Origin: Misgurnus anguillicaudatus | Taxonomy: Eukaryota; Chordata; Actinopteri; Cypriniformes; Cobitidae | DNA length: 64,000 bases | Assembly (NCBI RefSeq): GCF_027580225.2 | Contig: NC_073357.2 | Coordinates: forward strand, 43,176,001 to 43,240,000 | Direction of reading: 5' to 3' | Notes under the pieces: generated by a model | What the model was told of the DNA's origin: nothing | The model's database searches: none | Seen by the model: only the letters and a program-made list of their open reading frames with translations | Program-made: the position numbers and the translations under genes | In this document: piece after piece, positions 37,632 through 47,929 of the stretch | How positions within the stretch are numbered: the stretch's first letter is position 1 | Layout of the letters: every line of letters starts with the position of its first letter

Positions 37632-40600
37632 TAGCATGATTTAACATGAAGCTAGTATGATTAGCATGAAGCTAGCATGATGTTTGCATGATTTAAAATG
37701 AAGCTAGCATGATGTTTGCATGATTTAACATGAAGTTTACATGATTTAACGCTTTGTTTATTCATGAAGTTTATTCAAAAATTGACTTATCATAGAGTTA
37801 ACATGTTGTTAGCATGATTTAACATGAAGTTAACATGATTAAGCATGAATCTAACATAATTTAACATGAAGTTACATGATTAATAGTAAAGCTAACAACA
37901 TGCTAACATGATTTAACATGAAGTTAGCATGATGCTAGCATGAATTAACGTGAATTAGAGGTATTATAACATGAAGTTAGCATGATTTAACAAAGTTAGC
38001 ATAATTTAACATAAAGCTAGCATGAAGCTAACATGATTTAAAATGAAGCTGGCATGAAGCTAACATGATTTAGCATGAAGTAAGCATAAAACTAACATGA
38101 TTTAGCATGAAGTTAACATGAAGCTAGCATGATCTAACATGACGTTAACATGAAGCTAAAAATATTTAGCATGAAGCTAGCATGATGCTAACATGATTTA
38201 ACATGAAGGCAACTTGATGTTAAAATGATTTAGCATGAAGCTAACATGATTTAGTATGAAGCTACCATGGTGTGAACATGATTTATCATGAAGCTAACAT
38301 GAATTATCATGAAGCTAACATGATGCTAACATGAATTAACATTAAGATAGCATGATGCTAACATGATACCATGATGCTAACATGAATTAGCAAGAAGCTA
38401 CCATGATGTTACATGATTTAGCATGAAGATAGCATGATGCTAACATGATTTAGCATGAAGCTAACATGATGCTAGCATGATGCTAACATGATTTAACATG
38501 TAGCTAGCATAATGTTAACATGAATTAGCATGAAGTTAGCATGATGCTAACATGAATTAGCATGACGTTAGCATGATGCTAACATGAATTAGCATGATGT
38601 TAGCATTAAGCTAGCATGATGCTAACATGAATTAACATGAAGCTAGCATGATGTTAACATGAATTAGCATGAAGCTAGCATGATGCTAACATGAATTAAC
38701 ATGAAGCTAGCATGATGCTAACATGAATTAACATGAAGCTAGCATGATGTTAACATGAATTAGCATGAAGTTAGCATGATGCTAACATGAATTAGCATGA
38801 ATCAGCATGAAGCTAGCATGATGTTAACATGATTTAACATGAAGCTAGCATGAAGCTAGCAAGATGCTAACATGAATTAGCATGAAGCTAGCACGATTCT
38901 TACATTAATTAACATGAATTAGCATGAAGCATGAAGCTAGCATGATGCTAACATGAATTAACATGAAACTAACATGAGGCTAACCTAAATTAGCATGAAG
39001 CTAGCATGATGCTAACATGAATTAGCATGAAGCTAGCATGAATGTAACATGAATTAGGATGAAGCTAGCATGATGCTAACATGATTTAGCATGAAGCTAG
39101 CATGATGCTAACATGAATTTACATGAAGCTAGCATGATGTTAACATGAATTAGCATGAAGTTAGCATGAATTAGCATGAAGTTAGCATGATGCTAACATG
39201 AATTAGCATGAATCAGCATGAAGCTAGCATGATGTTTACATGATTTAACATGAAGCTAGCATGATGCTAACATGAATTAACATGAAGCTAGCATGATGTA
39301 ACATGAATTAGCAGGAAGTTAGCATGATGCTAACATGAATTAGCATGAATCAGCATGAAGCTAACATGATGTTAACATGATTTAGCATGAAGCTAGCATG
39401 ATGCTTACATGAATTAACATGAAGCTAACATGATACTAACCTAAATTAGCATGAAGCTAGCATGATGCTTACATGAATTAGCATGAAGCTAACATGATAC
39501 TAACAGGAATTAACATGAATCAGCATGAAGCTAGCATGATGTTAACATGATGCTAACCTAAATTAGCATGAAGCTAGCATGATGCTAACATGAATTAGCA
39601 TGAAGCTAACATGATGCTAACATGAATTAGCATGAAGCTAACATGAAGCTAACATGAATTAGCATGCAGCTAGCACGATGTTAACATGAATTAGCATGAA
39701 GCTAGCATGATGTTAGCATGAATTAGCATGAAGCTAGCATGATGCTAACATGAATTAGCATGAAGCTAACATGAATTAGCATGAAGCTAACATGAATTAG
39801 CATAAAGCTAACATGATGCTAACATGAATTAGCATGAAGCTAACATGATGCTAACATGAATTAGCATTAAGTTAGCATGATGTTAACATGAATTAGGATG
39901 AAGCTAGCATGATGCTAACATGAATTAGCATGAAGCTAGCATGATGCTAACATGAATTAGCATGAAGCTAGCATGATGCTAACATGAATTTACATGAAGC
40001 TAACATGATGTTAACATGAATTAGCATGAAGTTAGCATGATGCTAACATGAATTAGCATGAATCAGCATGAAGCTAGCATGATGTGTACATGATTTAGCA
40101 TGAAGCTAGCATGATGCTAACATGAATTAACATGAAGCTAGCATGATGTTAACATGAATTAGCATGAAGTTAGCATGATGCTAACATGAATTAGCATGAA
40201 GCTAACATGAAGCTAACATGAATTAACATGAAGCTAGCATGATGCTAACATGAATTAGCATGAAGCTAGCATGATATTAGCCTGAATTAGCATGAAGCTA
40301 GCATGATGCTAACATGAATTAGCATGAAGCTAACATGAATTAGCATGAAGCTAACATGAATTAGCATGAAGCTAACATGAATTTGCATGAAGCTAACATG
40401 ATGCTAACATGAATTAGCATGAAGCTAACATGATGCTAACATTAATTAGCATGAAGCTAGCATGATGCTAACATGAATTAGCATGAAGCTAACATGATGC
40501 TAACATTAATTACCATGAAGCTAGCATGATGCTAACATTAATTAGCATGAAGCTAGCATGATGCTAACATGAATTAGCATGAAGCTAACATGATGCTAAC

Positions 40601-41784
40601 ATTAATTACCATGAAGCTAGCATGATGCTAACATGATTTAGCATGAAGTTAGCAAGATTTATTATGAAATTAGCATAAAGCTAGCATGAAACTAACATGA
40701 AGCTAGTATGACTTAGCATGAAGCTAGCATAAAGCTAACATGACCAAAAGACCCAACCCCCATGTCTCTATGATGTTCGGATCCAGAGATATAAGGCTTT
40801 GTTTATTATGTTGCTAGGGTGCTCATATTTGGTTGCTAGGGGCGTGGCTTAATACCTCAATAAGAATCCTCAGAGAGTGATTGGATGCCTGAGTAAAATG
40901 AGCCCACCTCCATGTCTCTGTGAAACTCTGCTGCAAAGATATCCATCTGGGCATTTTATAATGGCAGTCTATGGAAGATGTTGGTAGGGTGCCCAAAATG
41001 GTTGCTATGGGCGTGGCTTAATAGCTATGGGACGATCCTGGGAGACTGATTGGATGCCTAAGTAAAATGACACCACCCCCATGTCTCTATGACACTGTAA
41101 AGCAAATATATTCCATCTGGAACGTTTTTATTCCCTTATATGGGCATGTTTCCTGCCCCATTATAAGTCAATGGGGAATTTTGGGTGCCTCTTACGCCCC
41201 AGGGGTGAAACTTACACCCCAATGTGTGGTATGTTCTCAAAGTGCCTGCCAGCCTCTTCAAATGTGGTAACCCACAAGTTTCTACAAATTTCTCGCTCGC
41301 AGCTATGACCCGTCAAAGTTTGTCGCAATGTTAAGTAAATGGGACTTTTCGGAAGTTTTATGTCCCGTTTTAGGAATTCTGTAAGTCGGATCCCGTCAAA
41401 AAGATATAGCACACTTCTTTAGACCAGTCAGAATGTCCGTGGAAAATTTCGTGGATGTAGCTTGAAAGCTGTCGGACGAGTTAGCCGCAGAAATTTTAGT
41501 CTCAGAAGAAGAAAAAGAATAATAATAATAATAAGTTTAAATACAATATCAGTATGTTGGCTTTGTCAAGCCAACATAATAAGTTTAAATACAATATCAG
41601 TATGTTGGCTTTTTCAAAGCCAACATAATAATAAGTTTAAATACAATATCAGTATGTTGGCTTTGTCAAGCCAACATAATAAGTTTAAATACAATATCAG
41701 TATGTTGGCTTTGTCAAAGCCAACATAATAAGTTTAAAAGCAATAACAATATGTTGGCTTTTTCAAAGCCAACATAATAGTAAT
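37632..41784. repeat. Macrosatellite unit 9, isolated (array I + block 9)
   Basis: Array I (37632-40743) is about 3.1 kb of the same satellite, strongly degenerate at its left end and regular 32-bp subtype to the right. Block 9 (40744-41784) follows in the same orientation and order as in units 1-8. Its tail carries five hairpin modules. The unit is separated from units 1-8 by about 20 kb of unrelated DNA, including the Helentron. Confidence 0.92.
41530..41776. repeat. Five tandem hairpin modules at the end of block 9
   Basis: A ~49-bp module (aataagtttaaatacaatat, then cagt, then hairpin) is repeated five times. The hairpins are at 41554-41577, 41602-41626, 41654-41677, 41702-41726 and 41751-41775, with arms atgttggctttg/caaagccaacat or 10-11 bp versions of them. 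Blocks 3, 6 and 7 have one copy and block 5 has two. Confidence 0.93.
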
Positions 41785-43181
41785 CAGGGTGCGATTTGCC
41801 GGGGGGGATGCGTAGGATTTCCCCCTTTCTGGTCAATGTATCCCTGCCTCTGCTTAATTATTTTTATCCCCGGTGGGGATAAATGTATCCCCCCCCCTCA
41901 AAGTGATCAGTGCTACTACACTAGTGGCGAGACGCATCACAAAACTTATCACAGATCCGTGGTGTGATTAAAGTCAATTTTATTTTAAAATGCGCTACTT
42001 TAGCTGGCTCTGATACAGCTGCCGCGCAGCCTCTCTGTATTCACCACTCTGAAGACTTGCTCAATGTCCCACCCACGGCGCTATCTGATTGGTTACACAC
42101 CCGGTTACACCTCACGAGTAATAGCCTATCAACACTTGCGAGATGGTTGTGGATCTGTGTGTCAAACAAAGGAACGCAGCATTCAGCAGCATATTATTCA
42201 GGCGCATATTAATAAAGCGGGAATAAACATCACAATCTGATTATCTGTTTATGATGACAACCAGAGTTAGTGTCCCAGTCACACCACTGAGAATGGCCGA
42301 AGTTACACATATGGTTTAGCGAGGCGCGGGCGCGTCCAGTTCGCGCAAATGAAGCTAATTGACTAACAAATAATGCATCTGTCTTTTCTATAATTTCACT
42401 GTAGCTCACCATCGGGGTGTAAAATTAACGTTATAACTTTAAAAGCAGCATTAAAACGGTTTCTACTGTAATGGTTTAACTTTGCAACCAATCCATTGTT
42501 CATATTTATGTTTAAGTTGACACTACGTTGTGCCATAGTTTTGCCATTCAAGATTTAATTCTTGCGTGTTTTTGCGTTGTGCATGATCACAGTTCATATG
42601 TGTGGGGAAAAATAAGCTATTCGAGTAAAAATTTTGCCTTTGGCTGCTTCATGAGTTAATAAGATTTTTTTTGTACAATTCCTGCAAATGCAGTGATGAG
42701 TTCAAGTTCTCATGATTTATTTTTATGAATTAAAATGTTTTGAAATGTGCTGTGGACAGAGACGCATTATGTCAAGAATTATAAAAACAATCGTCAATAA
42801 GCTCATAATTTGTGCTAAAATAGTCTAAATGTTTAGTTTTCAAATCATTTTAAAAAGCTGGTTATATTTTGATGTTTCTGCGCATGTTCAGCATACGGTG
42901 AGGTTCGGGTTTGTTCCGATCAGAGCTCGTGAGCGGAGAGCGCATTTCTGAATATTATAAAATAATAATAATATTATAATGGATTTTTGTTAGGTCGGAC
43001 AATGATTACCAAATTTCTCTCTTATATTGCTCTTCATAATCACTGAAAACAGTTAAAAAAAGTTAAAACTAGTGGTAGGTACAAAATGACTCATGACAAA
43101 ATATGGTGGGTACCCACCGTCACCCAAATCAACGCCTATGAAAACATCCCCCCCTCTGTTTTTTTCACAAATCGCACCCTG
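41785..43181. mobile_element. Non-autonomous hAT transposon, 1.4 kb
   Basis: Perfect 14-bp terminal repeats cagggtgcgatttg / caaatcgcaccctg. Flanks atagtaat (41777-41784) and ataataat (43182-43189) match at 7 of 8 positions, as for a hAT target duplication. C-runs lie inside both ends (tatcccccccc; catccccccc). No transposase frame; the 82-aa frame at 41964 shows no motif. It inserted at the very end of block 9. Confidence 0.85.
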
Positions 43182-43379
43182 ATAATAATAATAAAAAGCC
43201 CAGTAACAACAGTACAGCGCATTTTCAATGCACTGTAATTACAAACACACAACTATGTACAAAGCAGCATAATGTATGTTGTCCTCCAAACACGTCAAAA
43301 AGTGCCCAAGACATTCGGGAAAGATCCCTAAAAATCTTTTTCAAAGTTATCAAGTGTTGAAAAAAGAAAAAGAAAAAAA

Positions 43380-44315
43380 AAAAACTCAAAAACGTTGTAA
43401 AAAGTCGCTTTTGCAGGCATATATGGTGAGTTCCCCTGTACTTTGGTATCGCCTCTAATCTGAATTGCAGCGTGGCACAGAGCTCGGAGAGTTCCAGGCT
43501 GCGAGAGGGCGGTGGCCGCACAATCCATCCAGACACCCCGTCAACAATGCCGTCTTCATCAGACATGAGATCTATGGTGGCGCACTTTCAAATGTCCATC
43601 TCACCCTCAGCCAGCACACTTCGTCTTGCTTCCAGCAACTGTAATATAATCAATAAAGACAATAAGTGACCAGAAAAATACTCACATTGACAAAAAACCG
43701 ATCTAATATAATAAATCTTACCCTTTTTCTTCTGGATCGACTCCGAGCTAAACTTTTCGCATTTTCCGCCCGCGATGCGAGTTCAGGTTGTTTGTATCTG
43801 AAGCTCCGGCGAACCGACTCATAATACGTCTTACGGGCAGCTGGAAAACAATTAAATGAGACTGGTATTAATAAACAGAGTCACGGTACAATTAAACAAG
43901 AAATGAGGAAAAACATTAGAAGTTATACTTACAAACAATGTCGTCATTCTCAGCAGTTAAATGTGGACTTGCTAAAATAGCCCCAACCAAATAGGAGGTC
44001 ACGGCTTCGTTATGAGGCGACGTTAGTCTGTGAAAACAAAATGTGCGGGTTTAAGCTCGGATCTATTAACTTATCTATTTCCTTATACAAGAATAAAAGC
44101 ATATTCTTTAAACCGTAACGTTACCTTTGTTCTGGTTCAAAACGCCTGCAGTGTGCCTCAGAGACGCCGTACAGCCTCCTAAAAAATTACAAGACAAAAA
44201 CACCTCTAAGCAATAAAACACACAGCTTGGGCTTTTAGCTTGGGCTACTTAAAAATATGCTTTTACATAAAATTATTCTTACCGCAATCTTGGGATTGTG
44301 CACCCGTCTTCTCTT
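43380..44315 (-). pseudogene. C14orf93-like transposon gene, five exons, one in-frame stop
   Basis: Minus-strand exons 44315-44283 (start uncertain), 44178-44125, 44027-43933, 43840-43722 and 43638-about 43440 all have consensus gt/ag borders, and their phases join without a shift. Peptide pieces: RLYGVSEAHCRRFEPEQRLT, then HNEAVTSYLVGAILASPHL, KTYYESVRRSFRYKQPELAS, and DGVSGWIVRPPPSRSLELSE. From memory these resemble the C-terminal region of the vertebrate C14orf93 family and transposon-borne relatives. One TGA (43588-43590) interrupts the last exon, where a Trp codon (TGG) would fit. No start codon is assured. The gene is head-to-head with the tnp2-like gene, so I infer it is the accessory gene of the same EnSpm-like element. 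Confidence 0.65.
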
Positions 44316-44502
44316 CTTGGAGAATTACAAACACCAAACCAAACATCTTAATGTCCCTCTTGTACTGCTGTGTGAGCCGTGGCCATGACCTCGCACGCGA
44401 TTGGACGAAGGCGAGAAGCCTGTCGGGCTCCTCCAATCACACGCGAGGTTATTGATATAAGGAAAATCTTGTGAGACGTGCGCGCATGCGTATGATATAA
44501 AC

Positions 44503-44983
44503 CATAGATATGTATATAAAGGCTAGATGGCTCAAGGCGGAGTCCCTAACGGCATCACCTGGCGGCCATCTTACGACAGGGCGCTCGCTCACTCGTAGCA
44601 TTGAGTTTAATGGTGCAGGTACTTTTAAATGACCATAACTTGCTCAATTTTCTACCGATTTTCAAACGGTTTGGGTTTTTACAAACTTTATTAACGTGGC
44701 TATAATTCTGGATGCTTTAACATGTTTCATGAAGTTATTTTTTATTTGTAGTATAGGTATGCAGTGTCATAGGTACATCCTTGACGTTTATAACAAACCA
44801 AACCGTTTGAAAATCGGTAAAAAATTAAACAAGTTATGGTCATTTAAAAGTACCTGCATCATTAAAACTCAATGCTACGAGTGAGCGAGCGCCCTGTCGT
44901 AAGATGGCCGCCAAAATGCGGACGTTGCACTCAATTGGCCAGCAGCGCGGACGAGTCATCTAGCCTTTATATACATATCTATG
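44503..44983. mobile_element. Long-inverted-repeat MITE between the divergent genes
   Basis: Terminal repeats begin catagatatgtatataaagg and end with the perfect inverse; pairing continues with few mismatches for over 150 bp on each side (ggcggccatcttacgacagg; gtacttttaaatgaccataa and inverses). An 8-bp duplication atataaac lies at 44495-44502 and 44984-44991. Size is 481 bp and it is non-coding. An 8-bp duplication allows hAT or Merlin. It sits exactly in the gap between the two divergent genes. Confidence 0.88.
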
Positions 44984-45556
44984 ATATAAACAACAAACGC
45001 GATGTGCCGGGAGATCTGTGTGATATCAACACAGTGTGCTGTCAGTTGAAAGATGGAAGTCCCCAGACTGAAGAAACGACCTTGGCGCTTCTGTGAACAT
45101 TGCAACACTGAACTGTGTCATACACCACAGAAAGCGCTATTTCAAAAATGGAGTTTGGGAGAAAAAATCCAAAAGGACTACGTCAGGTCAGATAACGTAC
45201 AGAGCCTGCTGCTATCCAGTCATGAATCCGCTGTGAGTGATGTCCTGTCATGTGTAAAGACCCGGAGGATAACTTTACTGGAGTTAGAGAGATTGGTGAA
45301 AGTGAAATGCAATCCGAGGACCCAGAAAAAAAAGTGATTGAAGAATTTGAAGAAATGCACCCAGCGAATTGCAGTTAAGACAACGGTGAGCATAATTACA
45401 TATTTTTATATAAGCTTGGCTTGCTTTACGTATGTTAACATTTTAAACAATACTAAAACATATCAACAAGTAAAATAAAATAAAATAAAATCAACAAGTT
45501 AAACAAAAACGTTTTGAGTATGCTATATCAAAAAGTAGCCATCCAGCATGTTTTAT

Positions 45557-45599
45557 CCATTGTGGCAGCCCTTGCTCACAAAAAGGTTGGAGACCCCTG
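45557..45599 (-). mobile_element. hAT (Charlie-like) terminal fragment
   Basis: The inverse strand begins caggggtctccaacc followed by tttttgtgagcaagggctgc, a tip form I associate with Charlie-type hAT elements. It lies in the intron between exons 1 and 2 of the tnp2-like gene. No matching second end. Confidence 0.5.
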
Positions 45600-46082
45600 G
45601 TCTAGTTAAATGTGGTTGATTATCACTGTTGTTGTTGTTTTAATAGTATAAATTAATTTATAATTAAATAGGAATATCGCGTTATAATGCATAACGGTAT
45701 CTTCTGTTTGTTGTTTTTCAGACAAAACAGCAGATGATCAAAGCATTCATCTTTTCCTGGACGTCTCCTGTTGTGTGGTAAGCATGAAACTACATTTGGA
45801 TATACCAGTATAAAGTTCAGTACATGCTAATCCAGAGCTAAAATGGGAAAACCTAACATGTTTCACCCACATTATTGTTTTCCACTCTCAAATTTCTGTT
45901 AGTTAACTAATGAAAGCAACTAAAGTATAAACACACTTTATAAAGTATAAAAAAAAACAAATGAAGTTGAAGTGGATGAAGTTCCCACAAAGTACTTAAC
46001 TGGTTCATTGCACTAAGATAGAGCTAGCTGTTTGAGATGCACATGATCTTTTCCAACTACAGTTTTCAAAATCTTTTCATAC

Positions 46083-46210
46083 TCAAATGGCTATATTGAT
46101 GAGAAATGATTATTTATGTTCTTTTTAAATCTCAAATGACCATATTAACGATGGGGTTTTCAATCTCAAATGGCCATATTCATGATGGACTTTTCAATCT
46201 CTAATGGTCT
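46083..46210. repeat. Degenerate ~33-45 bp tandem repeat
   Basis: Three to four imperfect copies around tctcaaatggccatatt and gatgggg/acttttcaatct, just before exon 3 of the tnp2-like gene. Confidence 0.6.
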
Positions 46211-46501
46211 AATGGTGGTGCTGAGTATGTGCATTGCATGTGTTTTAAATATGTCCTTTAAATTTCCATAGGATGACTATGTGGATGAAGAGGGGGAAAT
46301 CCTTGCTGAGGAGCAGAGTGAAGCCTATCCTCACATACAAGATGGGGAGGAGCATGGAAGTGATCAGTCCAGAAGTGAAAAAACAGAACACTTGTTGATG
46401 AAACTTTTGGCCATGATGAAATTGACTGGTATCCTCCGTGACGACTTCTTACAGTATGTGGTTTGTCCAAAATGTATGACAGTGTACATGCTTACTGAAA
46501 C

Positions 46502-47608
46502 TAGGGATGCACCGATCCACATTTTTTTACTTCCGATCCGATCCTGATACCTGAATTTGGATATCGCCCGATACCGATACTATTCCGATATCAGCGCTGT
46601 ATTTGCTGCATTTAATATTATCACTATTGTTGATTTTATATGATACTGAAATAAACTCCTCTCAACAGGCAAGTATGATATGTATGTTGTGTATGTATGC
46701 ATGCATGTATGTCCCAAAAGGCAACTTGAGGTAAATTTAAGGTCAGAAAAGGAAGTCAGAAAAACAGGGAATCCTGTTAACAGGAAAAATCCCATTCTAA
46801 AAACAAATATGCAACTGTAAGGGTTTCAAATTGATTGTCAATATTTATTACATTTCATAAATTACAAATACTTTCGTCTTGAACATTTAGGAATGAAAAG
46901 TGCAAGTGTAAACATCTTACACTATCAATAAAACGATGTGCATCTGAACAGTAAAAATCAAGTACACACATCAACAAATTTGATGTCAAAATATCTGAAG
47001 TAAAGCTCAGGGCTGGAACTCCTTTTAACTTCTCAGCTAACTTGGTTGACACTCGGCTGTAAAGTTCAGGTAGCGCAGTGTCTGATAAATATCTCCTGGA
47101 TGGTAAATTATACCGTGGCTGCAAGTGTTCTATCAGGCAGCGGAATCCAGCGTTTTCCACCACTGATAATTTTTTAAATGTTTAATTGCGTTTGTTGTGT
47201 TGTACGACGCGAGGGAGCTTCCGCCTCTCTGAATAACGGCTTTGCAAACATTGCATTTTGCCGTCTTGCTTTGCGGTGTTTCCAAGGTAAAGAATTTCCA
47301 CACAGCGGACATGTTGTTTAGCCTCAGTCAGCGCTATCCAGCTGGCTGCAAACAGGGAATGGATTTCCTGCATGGGGGCGTGTCTCATAACTGTGTCTCG
47401 TTGGGCCGTGCCTCCGTTCAGGAGATCCATTCCACAGTTTGCAGCCTGCCGGTGGGAATCACTTTCGCAGTCATTTCAGCAGACAACGTTAAAGCGCAGA
47501 CAGCTCGGATATCGGATATATAAGCATGTTGGATCGGAAAATCCGATACGTGAATTACGCAGATATTGGTCCCGATACCGATACTGGATCGGATCGGCCC
47601 CATCCCTA
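46502..47608. mobile_element. hAT transposon with perfect 8-bp duplication, inside an exon
   Basis: Tips tagggatg and catcccta, flanked by actgaaac at 46494-46501 and 47609-47616. Both ends have ccgatcc/ccgataccgat-type subterminal motifs. The minus strand carries transposase remnants (46855-47312). Length 1,107 bp, too short for a full transposase, so it is an internally deleted copy. Confidence 0.92.
46855..47312 (-). pseudogene. hAT transposase remnant: BED finger joined to a later segment
   Basis: From the ATG at 47312 the minus strand reads MSAVWKFFTLETP, then CNVCKAV and AIKHL, the Trp and Cys/His layout of a BED zinc finger. Directly after, in another frame, comes VENAGFRCLIEHLQPRYNLP and LSFTSDILTS (46855-47163), which in ZBED-like hAT transposases lies about a hundred residues further on. 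An internal deletion between the two explains the join. No catalytic core remains. Confidence 0.75.
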
Positions 47609-47929
47609 ACTGAAACCTATGAGCGCAGACGGGATGGTACAAAGGTTTGCAGGACTTGTGGTCACATCCCGTTCTACAATCACCCACAGCAGAGGTCTGC
47701 ATTAAGGAAGAAATATGGCTCTGCCTTGCTAAGATAGGCTACATATTCGAGCGGTGAAGAGTATGTCCATCCAATACGTTCTTACTGTAACAAGAGTGTT
47801 GTGCAGTCTCTGGGAGGACTTGTTAAAAGACTTGGATTTGAAGAGAAATTAGATGAAAGGCGAAAGCGGGAACTGCCAAAGGGTGTGTTAGATGTAAATG
47901 ATGGACAAGTATGGCAGGATTACCAGTAT

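Larger units (their letters stand above)
45053..47925 (+). pseudogene. EnSpm-like (tnp2-type) transposase N-terminal part, interrupted by a hAT
   Basis: Exon 1 45053-45385 starts MEVPRLKKRPWRFCEHCNTE (Cys-rich). Exon 2 is 45722-45777 (ttttcag / gtaagc). Exon 3 is 46272-47925 with the hAT at 46502-47608 inside; reading across the insertion with one target copy keeps the frame. Exon 3 carries VVCPKCMTVY and KVCRTCGHIPFYNHP (paired zinc-ribbon cysteines), then SYCNKSVVQSLGGLVKRLGF and GVLDVNDGQVWQDYQ. This Cys pattern plus a D-(V/I)-x-DGxxW segment is typical of tnp2-like transposases of EnSpm/CACTA elements. Defects: an in-frame TAA near the end of exon 1 if joined to exon 2, a TAG at 47735-47737, and no DDE domain after the donor at 47926. 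Confidence 0.65.

Noticed and set aside
46502..47608. Interpreting 47372-47737 as a separate gene
   Set aside because: Its 5' part lies in the hAT element and its 3' part continues exon 3 of the tnp2-like gene; the open frame is a chance fusion across the insertion border.
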